This document shows positions 24,324 to 35,992 of a DNA stretch of 64,000 nt, in pieces. Under the pieces are notes generated by a model. That model had not been told where the DNA came from and did no database searches. It saw only the letters and a list, made by a program, of their open reading frames with translations. The stretch is from Zantedeschia hybrid cultivar. Its lineage: Eukaryota; Streptophyta; Magnoliopsida; Alismatales; Araceae. Made by a program: the position numbers and the translations under genes. Numbering within the stretch: the first letter of the stretch is position 1; every line of letters starts with the position of its first letter. The stretch covers positions 35,362,001-35,426,000 of the forward strand of contig JARZZO010000016.1 in assembly GCA_030544215.1 (NCBI GenBank). The letters are read 5' to 3'.

Positions 24324-27300
24324 TCACGGCTGACTCTTACCCGCCCCCTCATCAAGTTGACTCTGGGCCTCGTCTGGTCTGTCTGGCCTATGAGTCAGTG
24401 GTGGTGGTGGTGGTCCCATGGTGCTCAGCCCAGCCTAGCCGAAAGACACTGCAATGCTAGTAGTGAATGCGCTCGTCTACCCTTGATCCAACGCTCGCTA
24501 CCGAGCACGCTGGTAACGGGCCTCCATACTCTGGCGCTCGTGCTCTGCTATTGAAAGTCAGCCCTAGAGGAGCTAAACCTCCGCCATCACCTAAGCTCTG
24601 TCTCGGTCTCGCTTCTCGATCAGAATCTCCAAACGCATCTGGAGGCATGAAAGCTCCTGAGGGAGGTCACCTGTGGAGAGCCTCGCCAACTGCTCCTCCA
24701 ACTCAGTGACACAGGCCGCTCTACCTTAAGCCTCCTCGAGAGCCTGACAGAGCTCTTGAACCAGCAACAGACACTGTCAGTCAACTAATCAAGCAAACAA
24801 GAATACCATGCAGAAATGAAGAAAGCAAGTTGAAGACTTACCCAGGCAGCAGCATCATCTTAGCCTGGGTAGCTTGGTGGATGGCTAGGGCTAACTGACT
24901 CCACAAGTCAGTGATGATGGCCTCGTGTGCGGCACTGGAGACGAGCCGGCAGTAGCAGAAGATGAGGGAGGAGCCTCATGGGTGTAAGTGGCGCGCTATA
25001 ACAAAGAGGAGATCACCGTCAATGTGCAAGTGTCAAAACAATTTAATAACGAAAAGAAAGCACTTCATAATTCATATTTCATATCATTTGTTTCATGCTT
25101 ACCAGTTCTTGTAGTTCCTTCTGCACCTGTTAAAGTTGGGCCTCTGCATCCTGGAGGTGGGCCCGGAGGGTGATGATGGTGGCATCTCACGCATCCTGCA
25201 TATTCATAACATATCATAACATGTCATTCATATATTCACAAACGTGAGCAAGATAATAACAAAATGAAAGAAGCACTCATATCATGCATAACATCATCAT
25301 ACTTACATCTAAAGGACAGAGAAGCTGAAGATGGGTGGCATAGTGGGTCCGGTAGTACTGGAGAAAGTCTTTGCTACTTGCAGCCTAGGACTCTACCGCG
25401 GTCCCGCACTGAAACCAGTCTTCATACTGATCTGGGAATTTCGCCGTCCAGTCGGTACGGGCTTGCTTCCCCCGCATTGTCCTCCTGATCCCCTTCGAGA
25501 TCTCCTCCACTATCCATTCCTGGTGCAGCCCCAGCGTCCGCATCACCAACTTCAGGCGCAGAAGGGCTATCTCATTCATGCAATGTAGCCGCACCTGGTG
25601 CCCGAACTGGCCTCTCCCACGCTCTACCCATGGCTGTCCCGCATCGTCCATTGCGAGGTATGGACGCCAAATAACCTACATTCACATAGATTAGTCGCAT
25701 GGCATCTCATAATTAACAAAATAAATCAATAAGTCATGATATGATTAAAGTAAGAAATATCTAATATAATGCAAATAAAAATATTATTCAATTAAAACTA
25801 AACATTAAACATTCAACGGATATTTTAATAATTCATTTAACCAATAATGGAATAATCTAATAAAGCATTTTAAAATGTTAATTAAACATTTAAGTTCACA
25901 ATGTTTAATAAATGCAAGGAAATAACTTTAAAACTCACCAATAACTCTGGGTAGCCGAGGAACTGACGGCAGAGGGCCATTAGTTGATGATGCTGTGGCA
26001 ATGTATCCATGATCGGACACCACCGTCGTGCTAACGGAACTGCCGCCTGCTGTGAGGATGGCCTCGCTCGGCCCAGAGGAAAATAATAATAACTCCAAAC
26101 CTGCATACAAGAATATACATGCTAGAATCATCATCATCACATGCAGTGCATCATAAGCATTTAATGAAACAAATAAATTTAAAATAGGATAATACCTAGA
26201 GAAACGGCACGAAGCTGCTGATGGTGGTCTCTCGGTCCAGCGTGACCACGGAGAGGTCGGTAAGGAGGTGGGCCAGAAGGGCCGCATCCCATGCATACTC
26301 ACCTAGACGATCAAGATCAGTCAAGAAACTAAAGAAACGACAATGGATGTAGTCGCCCTTGGTCCCGAACAAGAGCCTAGCAAAGAAGAAAACTAAAAAC
26401 CTCCTGAGATCTCTATCTGCTCTCACCCTATAAGTGGGATCCTGGCAATAGACTGCGCTAGCAGCCCTAGCTAGTCTCTCTCTTAGTTTCCCCCGGGACT
26501 CATCCGTCTGCTACCTAGGCTTAACTAGTCCTAGGGCTCTCTCTACGGCTATTCTCGTGAGAGTCCGAGACTCTCGGCCCTCTGGCCCAGTCACCTCTAG
26601 TCCTAACAACTCTTGTGTTAGCCTCGATAGTTGGGATATGTGATCCCGTTAACCGCCTGGCCATCCACCCGAAGGCCGGTGATCTAGGCTACGTCCTCAA
26701 GACTGAGGGGGAGCATGTGTCCCCAAGGCATCAGAAATGCCCGGCTCATGGCATGCCATCTCTCCCTCAACACTTGTAACAACACTAGATCTATCTAGAA
26801 GGGCTTGATCTCCAATATCTCTCCGAACCCCATCTCCGCCAGCCGCGCCTTCTGAAAATCCGGGAGACCTCGGTATGCAGCTACCACTAGGTCCCATGTT
26901 ATCTTGGTCCTCATCGTCTCCTGCGATTTTCGTATTTCATCAGAATCATCGCCAGAGCATTAATAAGCAATTTTTAAATCATTTTCTGAAGTTATCCAGT
27001 AATTTTTGAATAGTGTTTGGTCAGGCTGACGCATTTCAAAACGCGTCCCTGTCCCCAGACGTGATTCATTACAGGATTCCTTTCTTGTTCTCAAGATCAT
27101 TTTCCCTCCTAAAAATTGAAATTTAATATAAAAAGAGTGCTTTCGGAACTTACCAAATGAGGGCCGACAGGTGCCGCCTCCACCTCGCCTGTCGTTTCGA
27201 GGGGAGCTTCTTCCTCGGCTTCCATGAACGCTTCAATCTCCACTAATCCCATTGCCGCTTCGGTCGGTGCTGCCTCGACCGGTGCCGCTTTGGGGTGCTC

Positions 27301-27378
27301 CTCGGGTGGTTCTGCCACCGCGAGGGCAGCGACTCGTCGACGCCGCTTGCTAAGGACGCTTGACCTTCTCGGCTCCAT
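24324..27378 (-). pseudogene. Antisense seven-exon plant-mobile-domain gene of Tat copy 1 (PMD-A)
   Basis: Exons inferred on the minus strand: 27378-27154, 26920-26196, 26100-25939, 25675-25307, 25195-25103, 24995-24842 and 24773-24324 (about 2.18 kb). Exon 1 starts MEPRRSSVLSKRRRRVAAL (basic, possible nuclear signal), is Ala/Glu-rich and is exactly 75 codons. Donor GGTAAGT and acceptor CGCAG join it in phase to KITWDLVVAAYRG. Exon 2 has the PMD hallmarks LSLEDVA, a GLRVDG motif and FFSFLTDLDRLGEYAWDAALLAH. Exon 4 starts VIWRPYLAMDD, and exons 5-7 are coiled coil. Six introns show GT-AG. Several stops and frameshifts (for example in exons 2, 6 and 7) make it a pseudogene. The CT-rich stretch before the ATG resembles a leader. 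It lies antisense to pol in the 3' part of a Tat element; extra antisense ORFs are known in this lineage. Function unknown. Confidence 0.8.
26921..27153 (-). other. Intron 1 of the antisense PMD-A gene
   Basis: Donor GTAAGTTCC follows codon 75 and acceptor ATCGCAG precedes the PMD-coding exon. Length 233 bp, phase 0. It is the best supported of six introns because both flanking exons are open and in phase across the junction. Confidence 0.75.
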
Positions 27379-28266
27379 GGTGAGTATAGGTAGAGAGGGA
27401 GGGCTCGGGTAGGAAGAAGATGGTGTTAGAGAGAAAAGGAAGGACCGAAGAGAGAGAGAGTGAGAGGGCGATGTTCGGAGATGTTGGAGCTTGCCGAAAG
27501 TGGCCGGTGCCATTGGTGATCGCCAAGGAAGGAGAATTGCCGGAGAGGATCGCCGTTCACCGGAGAGGGAAGAGATGCGAGGAGAGAGAAAGTGCAAGAG
27601 GAGAATGAGGGGAGAAAGGGCTTGGGTTCGCAGACCCCTGTTTGAATTTTTCAAATCACATCTGGGAACAGGGACGCCATTCAGTGGTGCACAAACTAAG
27701 GTGGCAAGAGAAAATTTTTGAAAATTATGAAACGCGTCCCCCCTAGTGCGACGCGATTTGGTTTTAACCGCCCTTTACGGTTAGGTCCCATACCACGGAA
27801 AATCTGGAATAATCTTGATTCGTGTCTCCCAGGCCAGACGCTATTCAGGCAGTTACCGCCATAAAATCTCTGGAAAAAGAGAGAGAGAATTGAAAGGCGT
27901 CTCCATTTCCAGACGCCATTTTGGTTCTTTAAGGATTAATTCTTAATTATTGGAAATTCATTTTCATTTAAAGGCATCTTTCTGTGACGACACGATTTAA
28001 ATTAAATGAACCCGAACCTTGATATTTTGAGGAAAAAGCACAGTTTTATTCAAGGAGAAACTTCAAAAAAAATTGCAAAACTTTGAAGAATGATTTCTAT
28101 TACATTAAGGATTCTTCATTTGAAAGGAAAAGCAAATACATCAAGTATTGGATGATAAGAGAAGAGATTTTCATAGTCGGATTTCCTGAAGCTCTTTTAT
28201 ATAAGTTTTCTACAATTCCCAATTCGCTTCATGAGGAAGTTTCACACAACGGGTGAATTCGATGTT
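27379..28266. other. Spacer between the two antisense genes, with GGCGTC inverted repeats
   Basis: Bases 27379-27654 are the CT-rich (minus strand) leader of PMD-A. After it come at least four inverted repeats of the GGCGTC/GACGCC family: about 27727-27760, 27818-27850, 27893-27930 and 27972-28003. No further gene is seen. The repeats may mark a boundary or regulatory region between the genes (inference). Confidence 0.55.
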
Positions 28267-29613
28267 CTACAGAGTCGCAATAAGCTTAGTCGCGTTGAAA
28301 TCTTCGTCAGTTCCCATGGCCCACTTCTTGATTGGAGAGAGATTGGATATTTCAGGGACCTCATAGCGAGGCATGCCCAGTTGAGGATGATAGCGATGTG
28401 GATTGTATAAGACGAACTCGGTGGCCCCGATTAGTCGGAGCTTTGTACCAGCACCGCGGCGCACTCGAAGCGCCTTTTCCATGAGAGCGAGTGGCATAGA
28501 TTTGAATCCAGTCTTCGGCATGGTCTTCAAGTAAGTGTGCCAGTCAGCGTGAGTCTTGAGGTTGGGGACTCGATTGGTCATATTGTGGTTAAACTTCACT
28601 ACATTTGAGATATGGAAGATAGGACTGCGTTGATACATCTTAGATATCCTTGGGACGTCTTCTTCATTGTGGTTGAACTTGAAGTGGAACTCTATCCATA
28701 GAGTTAAGAGAAGCATGCTACCATAAGGAGGCTGACCTATAGAAGCTGCAGAGAGCCCACTGTAGAGATAGGCTAGAACCGTTGTGCTGATCTGCTTCCC
28801 TTCGGAGATCCCATTGATTGCACTGATCTGATCATTTTTCTAGAACATCATCTTGGGCAGGGAATAGTAGAGCTCCAACCAAGCATGTAGTGAACGCCTT
28901 CATCACGTTCTCTGTATCTTCATCCTTAAGGTCTTCTATCTTATTCAGAGTCCATTCGGCTAATTTAGCAAGATTAATTTCCTTCTTAGTAAGACAACTT
29001 TAAACTTCTTTTGAACCCTTCATGATCTTTTCCAAGAATTGATGACCAGTGATCTTTTCCTCATGAGCATCATATCACTCAAATCAGGTTCATCATTGTT
29101 GACCTTGAGCTTAAGAAGACCCAATAGGAGTTCGGCTTCTTCTAGGAGGATAGTGACTTCGAACATGGTGAAAAGAAAGGTATGAATTTGAGGATGCCAT
29201 AATTCGATCAAAGCGCCCATTGCCGCCCAATCCATGCTTGTGCTTTTGTAATGTTTGGCATGAATAACCAACCTTTGAATATGCCACTTGGATATATAAG
29301 ATTGCATGAAGAGATTGATCTTGTTTACAAGCTTTTGGATCCATGGAAGTAAAGAGAATTTTTTTAGACCATGGAAGAAAGGATATCCCTAGATAAAGAA
29401 AAGAAATTGGAATAGTTCTAACTTGCTTATTGAGAGATTGGAATATCTAGAACATGTGGAGAGTTGCATAGGGAAAGAGAAGAATTGATTAGAAGAGAGA
29501 TTAACTTACTTGTAGGTTAGGATCTCACCCGCTTAGATGATCTTTCGCTTCAGAAAACTTTTAATCATCTTCCTTATCCTCTTGTTTGAAAAATCTTGTG
29601 TAAAACTCGCCAT
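28267..29613 (-). pseudogene. Second antisense PMD-like gene of Tat copy 1 (PMD-B)
   Basis: A minus-strand ATG at 29613 opens a short exon (to 29510: MASFTQDFSNKRIRKM...). It has a stop near its end and is followed by donor GTAAGTTAA and acceptor TTTATCTAG. The second exon starts at 29388 and reads FHGLKKFSLLPWIQKLVNKI. It then shows the PMD-like block LIELWHPQIHTFLFTMFEVTI followed by LLEEAELLLGLLK, and later STTVLAYLYSGLSAASIGQP and PPYGSMLLLTLWIEFHF. It ends in TKLIATL-stop. Frameshifts lie around 29020-28990 and in an A-run near 28835, and a stop lies near 28820. The two exons join one base out of phase as they stand. The sequence is distinct from PMD-A, so it looks like a second gene rather than a duplicate. 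Product function unknown. Confidence 0.65.
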
Positions 29614-30709
29614 CTTCTTGAATCAATTGAGTTTTTCCTCTTGGTGACTTGAGCTTTGGAGAGGATTTCTTGACTTTCTCTCTTGTTTGTGTATTGTAAT
29701 GCTTTGATATGAAGAGAGAACGTTAATATTGAGAGATTTGCGAGATTGAGGAGCACTTTCCGAATTGGAAAAAGGATGTGCATTAAGGGAAAGTGGAGTT
29801 CGGGTTGGAAACATAGAAACTATTTCTCTGACTGAAATGGCGCCTGGGCACAGCGACGTCATTCAAATGACGTCGGCTAAACGCAACACAATTTATTGTC
29901 TTTCTGTCATTTATCCGGAAATTCATAATTGTTGATATTTAATGCTGATTACTTATTTGCTTGAAATTACTGACAAATTCTGAGTGCAGGCAAAAAGAAA
30001 ATGAAGTTGAAATTTCAATACGGTCCCACTGTGAGAGTTTCACTGAGTCCTAACCATGGCTAAAAAGATGGTTATCTCTATCCCTTGTATTCTTTCATGT
30101 AATTGATTTGCATTAGTATTACTATATGGTAAATATTTATTAAATTATATCAAGGACCTTGTGATTTTGATGAAATTGAAATTTGAGTTCACCTACAACA
30201 AAAACAGTGATAATTCTAGAGAATTCTTAATCGCATAGATAGACCGTTAAATTGTCAATTAATGGAGACGATGGTTCCGCTTTTGTGAAACGGTACATAG
30301 GTAAACGAGCCTCAACTTAGTACTGGATTACAAGACTGGTGCTTTGACTCATTAATGACAATTTAACAATATTATCCTTGATTAATTTATATTTTATTTA
30401 ATTTTTAATTTTCTTTTAGCCTAGCATGCATCATGTAAGACTTTGAAATCGTTGTGATAAGAGTTAATTATTGATTAAATTTTACACCATTGATCAAACA
30501 AATCTCAACGTGATATGAAATATTCCATTATGAATTAATCTCTCATTTATCTTTGAGGTTGTCTTGAAGATATCTTCGGAATTCTATCTTTGCTTAGATT
30601 CTTTATCTCAAATTTTCTTGTTTCCTTTTAAGATCCATTATGGTTGTAGCACATCTACATTGGCCAATAATCGCGCTCCATGATGAAACCTGCAGGGTTT
30701 ATGATCTAA
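29614..30709 (+). other. Tat copy 1 region after the antisense genes
   Basis: A GGCGCC/GACGTC-type inverted repeat lies at about 29836-29885. From about 29960 to 30709 the sequence aligns with Tat copy 2 (46860-47614), with shared phrases near 30045 (CTAACCATGGCTAAAAAGA) and 30160 (ACCTTGTG). No convincing gene is present apart from a possible short conserved reading frame starting at 30640. The copia insertion interrupts at 30710-30714. Confidence 0.6.
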
Positions 30710-30714
30710 GGTAC

Positions 30715-30901
30715 TGTTAGTTTTAGGTGGCCTACAAACCAATCTGACTATGTAAATCTTGTTCATTTATTAATATAATGGCATAATATTCATTATGTGT
30801 AAATCGTATTAATTTTCGTTTCATAATGAAGTCCGTGAATATGTGCTATAGTGATCAGATTATGATGAGATCATACTAATGGGACTGATCACTTAAACAT
30901 A
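30715..30901 (+). repeat. 5' LTR of the copia element, first part
   Basis: Matches 61905-62091 of the 3' LTR with a few substitutions. It is interrupted by Athila copy 2 after ACATA (30897-30901) and resumes at 57224. Confidence 0.93.
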
Positions 30902-32906
30902 TGATAAAGTGTTAAATTGATCATTTAAGGTCAATCATATGCATCATACTCATGTTTTTATCTGAAAAATAGCATGAAATGATAGATAATTGTGTAACAA
31001 GTCCAACGGTACCAATTTCATCAAATTCTGACTTAAAAATATCGTCATTTCATGTGATTAAAGGAGTATAGCGCATTTGCGGTTTTTCGACAAAACCGAG
31101 ACGAAATAAATAAATATGATGATATTTTTATGATAATGTGCTAATTTATATTTATTTTATGTGAACAGGACATACTGATGATGCAGTGCAGCTAGTGGAG
31201 TTTTCGGAAATTTGGGGGAGGTCTAGTGTTCGGATTTCAACTAAAACAGGGGTAAAAATGGAATTTGATTCCTTCTTTCTCTGGAGTTTCCCAAAACCCT
31301 CTATTTCCTGCCTTCTCTCCAATTTCCCAATCACATCTCTTCCTTTCTTTATTTTAAAAATCTTCTCTCTCCTTTTAGAAACTTCTTCTCCAATTCCGAA
31401 TCATCTTCCTTCTCAAGTTTCCTTTTTCCCTCTCTTTCTTTCCCTCTCTCCCACGCACAGGTTCCTGCCGCACTCTCCCTCTCCCCAGTTATCCGCCTCT
31501 TCTTCTTCTTTTCCAACTCCTCTCCGGCTCTCCCTCTCCCCGGTTATCCCTCTCTTCTTCTTCTGTTCCAACTTCTCTGCCTCCCTCTCTCGGTTTTCTC
31601 TCCTTTTCTTCTCCTCTTCTCCTCTCTTCCTCCCGACAGCTCCTCCTTCTCTCTCTTTTATTTCCTCTCCTTCAGCACCTCTCTCTCTCTCTCTCTTCTC
31701 TCTCTCACCGGCACGCTCCACCGCGCGGCCCAACGCTCTGCCAGGTTGCTCCCCGCACTCCAGCGGGCCTCCCCAACGTCCCATCTACCACGCGTTGCCG
31801 TGCCTGTGCGCTGCATTAAGCTAGGCGTTCACGGCGCCTGAAGTCGGCCCCCTCCTACGCGGCAACGTGCATGCATGCACGCCTATCCCGCTGCACGTCG
31901 GGTGGAGCCTGAAGCCGCCCTCCACGCGCCGCACTCCAAGCTACACCACCAGCTCCCACACGCTTCAGCGGCCTCCTCCTATCCTCCGGTTGGCAGCCGG
32001 CAAGGATATCCTCCACGCGGCAGAGCTTCTAGCTGCAACTCCTGGAGCGCGCTACCATGCATGCCCGGTGAAGACTCAAGCAGCAACCGCACCCTCCAGG
32101 AGCTCCAAGCCTCTCCACGTGTAGACCCTGCACGAGCCAGCCGTCCCAACTTCTTCCTTCCTCCAGCGCACAGCAGCAAGCACACCGCAGCTCCTCCACG
32201 ACAACACTCCAAGCTGCACGAACCAGCCGGCCAAGCAACCTGCTTCCCCAACACATGCAGCAGCTGGCCTTCTCCAAGCTCTTCCAGCGCATGCATGCGC
32301 GTAGCCGGTTGAAGCACTCCACGTAGCCTGCTATTCCAGCACCGGACTACTATGCCAGAGCCTCCCAACACATGGACCAATGCGCCGGAGACTCTCCCCT
32401 GCTGCTGTGTTGTGCCTTACACTGCTGTTGGACTTGGTCTAATGCGCCTGTGCCCTCTGAGCTTCCTAATTCCACTAGAGCCGCTGCATAATCTGTTAAT
32501 TTGCTTTAGTTTCTTTTAGTTTAGTTAATTAAGTTGTTAGCGTTTAATTATTTCTTGTTGCATAAAATTCAATTAGTTTAAATTAGAAGTTTTGTTATTT
32601 TTTTCAACATGTTGTTAATCTCTCTTTTCAATTTTAAATATAGTTATATTTGTGTTTCTTTAAAAAAATTAGGTTAGTTTAATTTGTAAATTTAGTTTAA
32701 TTTAATTAGATAGTTAATTAATCAATTCAAATTCCCAATTTTTCTAGATAATTAAAATCTAAGATTTTCGAAATTAAAATCTTAACTCCCTGTGGATCGA
32801 CTCGGACTCACCGCTATTCATTTCCAAAATTTGATGTGAGTGAGCCGGATAAATTTAGATTGAACGTTTTCATGAGTGTTTAACGACGCACAATTCGAAA
32901 CGATCA
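30902..32906 (+). repeat. 5' LTR of Athila copy 2
   Basis: 2005 bp, TG...CA. Layout is an AT-rich start, a CT-rich tract (31300-31720), a GC-rich block rich in GCATGC and CACGTG-like motifs (31720-32480) and an AT-rich end. The matching 3' LTR is 55204-57218. The long ORFs over the CT-rich part on both strands are present in both LTRs and look compositional. Confidence 0.95.
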
Positions 32907-32911
32907 ATTTT

Positions 32912-32929
32912 TGGCGCCGTTGCCGGAGA
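32912..32929 (+). promoter_or_regulatory. Primer-binding site, Athila copy 2 (tRNA-Asp)
   Basis: TGGCGCCGTTGCCGGAGA has one mismatch to the complement of the plant tRNA-Asp 3' end and starts six bases after the LTR. Confidence 0.9.
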
Positions 32930-33850
32930 GTTAGATTTTTAATTTTGATTATCTTGGATTTAGTGTAATTATTCTTTAGCTAACCTTATTTTTCTTATTT
33001 TTGCAGGTATATTGAAAAAAAAAAAGAAAAAAAAAGGGAAAGCGAAATCATGGTTAGTGTGTTCCAACTTTCTATGTTTCAATTTCCTTACTTTCGTTAG
33101 TTTCTAATTTTGTAGTTTCTAGTTTAGATAGGTTTCCATTAACTAAAAAAAAGAAACAAAAAGAGGAACATCCAAATTTAAAAACCTTCATTGCCAAGAT
33201 TAGAAACCTTCCATGCTAGGCATTCATCATCCTAGGAAAGCATGAGATAGTTTCCTTTCACAGTTATTTCCATAAATTGTTGAAGATTGCGGGGGAAAGG
33301 TACGTGTTTCAATTTTTAGCAAGTCATTCATGATTGCATCAACACACCTTGCATTGATTTATTGCCTTGTGTTGCATTCAAAAAGACTTTAAGGGCAGCA
33401 ACTTTAACCACATAAGGTAGGGATTTGATCACCCTTCCTTAGCCCACAAATCACCTTCCTTGCATTGGCATTTCCTAATCCAACTAAAAGCAAGTCGAAA
33501 GAGAATCTAGGGTTTACACCGTGAGTGGTTTAAATCTCGGGTTGCCTCCATTTTTGGCAACGGTGTCTAGGCTAGAGGTAAAAAGGCAAACGTCTAAGCG
33601 GGAAAGTGGTTCTCTAATTAGGTCCCTACGAAAGTAGGGGGAGCCTCCCACTACCCCACCTCTTACCTGGCCGTTGACTGATTGTGGTTGTGACTCGAGG
33701 TGGACTCCATTCACCTTGTAAGAAAATTCACATAGAGAGTCTAGGTTAACAGTAGATCATTAGGATAATTTGTTTGCCAAAATTGTTTGTATTTAAAAAA
33801 AAAAAAACAAGAAATAGAAAACAAAATCCTCTCTCCATCAGTCCTAGTGC
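32930..33850 (+). other. Athila copy 2 leader with GAAA tetraloop hairpin
   Basis: No gene is present. CCCTAC-GAAA-GTAGGG at 33624-33639 is identical to the hairpin in Athila copy 1. A second stem, GTTGCC...GGCAAC (33541-33561), is perfect here but degenerate in copy 1. The gag ATG follows 210 bases later. Confidence 0.7.
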
Positions 33851-34620
33851 ATGCAAGGTAGGAGATCTCAAAATCCTAACCTTCTAGGACCACTTGCTGA
33901 AATAGAAAGAATCCTACATCAAAGAAAACCACCACAAGATCCAATGGCTGATAATCAGGACCCACCAAAGCAAATGAAGGACTATTTCATTCCAAATCGA
34001 TATCAACCTTCATCCTGTATTCATCTTCCTCAGAATCCAGCCAATCAATATGAAATCAAATCTAGCACCATTCAGATGCTCCCATCCTTTTATGGGAATA
34101 CTAATGAAGATCCTTATAAGCATCTGGATGAATTTCTAGAAATCTGTTCCACGGTGAAGATCCAGAATTTCACCGGTGATGGCCTTAAATTGACCTTATT
34201 CCCCTTTTCATTAAAGGACAAGGCTAAATATTGGTTGGGAACTATAGGAAGGCCCATTAGGACATGGGATGAGATGCAGAAAGAATTTCTCAAGCAGTTC
34301 TATCCCATCGGGCAGACCAATACCATGAGAAGGGCCATCACGAGTTTTACCCAAACTCCCGGGGAATTGATCCATGAATCTTGGGAAAGACTGAAAGAAT
34401 TTCTTAGAAAATGCCCTCATCATGGGCTTTCAAAATGGCAAATTGTCCAAGCATTCTACGAAGGACTGTCTGAACAGTTCAGACAGATGGTGGATGCTTC
34501 ATGTGGAGGGGCATTTATGATGAAAAATGAAGATGAGGCCTATGATCTGTTTGAGATGTTAAGTGAAAATTCCATTAATCATACCTCATTATCATCTTAT
34601 GAAAGGTCTGTTGGGCCATC
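33851..34620 (+). CDS. gag: Athila copy 2 gag, N-terminal part (split by Tat copy 2)
   Basis: The retroelement structural (capsid) protein. The 256 intact codons start with MQGRRSQNPNLLGP; the same start context is used by Athila copy 1. Core motifs are TIQMLPSFYGNTNEDPYKH, FPFSLKDKAKYWLG, a TWDEMQKEFLKQFYPIG segment, CPHHGLSKWQIVQAFYEGL, DASCGGAF and a final SINHTSLSSYERSVG. The frame is interrupted by the 5' LTR of Tat copy 2 exactly after the duplicated CCATC. The other half resumes in the same frame at 49189. Neither half is a complete gene. Gag is usually expressed as the first part of the Gag-Pol polyprotein. Confidence 0.9.
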
Positions 34621-35967
34621 TGTAGACACGCTAATTTTGACGTCATTTTGAGTAAATTTTATATCATATAATAATGCCTCATAATGGTTTGATATTTAAT
34701 CCTTGATTAATTTTTATTGATCTTTTTAAGTGTCGGGTTTAACAGACATGTTTAAGTTAATCAATTAAATTGATTTTAGCTCAAATTTCAGTTAAAATAT
34801 GCAGAATTCTAAAAGGTGTCAACCTGTGTGGACGCGATTTAGAATTCTAAAAGACGTCAACCTGTGTGGACGCCATTTAGAGTTTATTCTTATTTTAACA
34901 TTGAAATTTGAATTTTAATCAGTTGATTAATTAGCTAAAAGGCGTCTGTGAGGCTTGACGCGTTTTAGGTTTCTTAGGCTATTTCTACTTCTCTTCCGGA
35001 TGTTTATCCTTATCTTAATTAGTGTAAAAGACATCTACACATGTAGACGCGTTTTAGCAAATAAAGATAAAGATAAGTTTCCCGGATATTTATCCTTATC
35101 TTAATTAATTTGAAAGGCGTCATCCAAGGTGGATGTGTTTTAGATAATTACAGATAAAGATGAATTAATCTGTATTTATCTGTTAGTTAATCGTGAACGC
35201 AGAAAAGGTCTATAAATACCTTACATCTTGAAGAGTAAAAATGTTGAGCCCTATTGAGAAAAGAGAGAGCGTTATTATAGCGAGTTGAAGATCAAAGCAA
35301 CAACGTCGTAACGCCGGAGCGCTGCCATTTCCAGAAGTCGGCGTCATTTCAAGAATCTTCATCCTTTCAAGGCTTCAACCAATTGGGCATAAGTGTTTCA
35401 TTTCTTCATTTTATTCTACATCTTCATTAATATTTCATTCTTCAACATTCATTTCATGCAACACACACCACAACATCATCTTTCAAAACCTATTTGATTT
35501 AAGGGGTTTCAAAAAAACCATTTAAACAAGTAAGTTTGTTGTTCAATTATATGCTTAAAATCATGATTAGAATAGATACTGCTTCCACTTAAATTCTCAT
35601 CAGTATTTCTTCATTTCCTGTTTCTCTGTCTCTGCTGCACTCAACAACAACTAGAGAATCAAAAGGGGAAATCAAGCACAAAGCCAGAAGGACTTCTGGA
35701 CGATCCTCAACTTCTTAACTTCAAACTCAACAGCAAGAACAAAAGAACAAAGAAAGGGCTCTCTTTCTTCAGCCGGCTGAAGGAGGGGAATCAAGGACTC
35801 AACATCTTCCGCGTTCAAACAGGTAGGCGATCATACTTCTTTTGAAACTTTTTAAGTCAAAAGTTTCTGGCGATCACTACACTTAGTTGCTATTTTTAAT
35901 AGGTTAGTTTACACTAAACAACATAGATTTTTCATGTTAATCACACGAGCATTTTAAAGCACTCACA
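34621..35967 (+). repeat. 5' LTR of Tat copy 2
   Basis: TGTAGACACG to CACTCACA. The U3 part carries five GGCGTC-family inverted repeats (34806-34853, 34843-34882, 34935-34969, about 35025-35058, 35111-35143). The first two form a tandem 40-bp duplication. All lie upstream of a TATA box (TATAAATA, 35211-35218), so they are in the promoter region. Confidence 0.96.
35211..35218 (+). promoter_or_regulatory. TATA box in the Tat copy 2 LTR
   Basis: TATAAATA in the context GGTCTATAAATACC, conserved in the 3' LTR near 48432. Transcription would start some 30 bases downstream, near 35245 (inference). Confidence 0.7.
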
Positions 35968-35974
35968 GCTTTTT

Positions 35975-35992
35975 TGGCGATCACGGTGGGAC
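35975..35992 (+). promoter_or_regulatory. Primer-binding site, Tat copy 2
   Basis: TGGCGATCACGGTGGGAC starts seven bases after the LTR. It is conserved in Tat copy 1 with one difference. The tRNA was not identified. Confidence 0.75.

Noticed and set aside
24324..29613. The antisense PMD genes as ordinary host genes interrupted by transposons
   Set aside because: The same gene occupies the same position and orientation in Tat copy 0 (2577-4351), and Tat sequence flanks it on both sides in copy 1, so it belongs to the element.
31186..31824. A 212-codon open frame (and its partner at 55488-56120) that looks like a protein-coding gene
   Set aside because: The two lie at the same place in the 5' and 3' LTRs of Athila copy 2, over a CT-rich tract. 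The product is Ser/Pro/Leu low complexity and the opposite strand is also open. It is a compositional artefact of the LTR.
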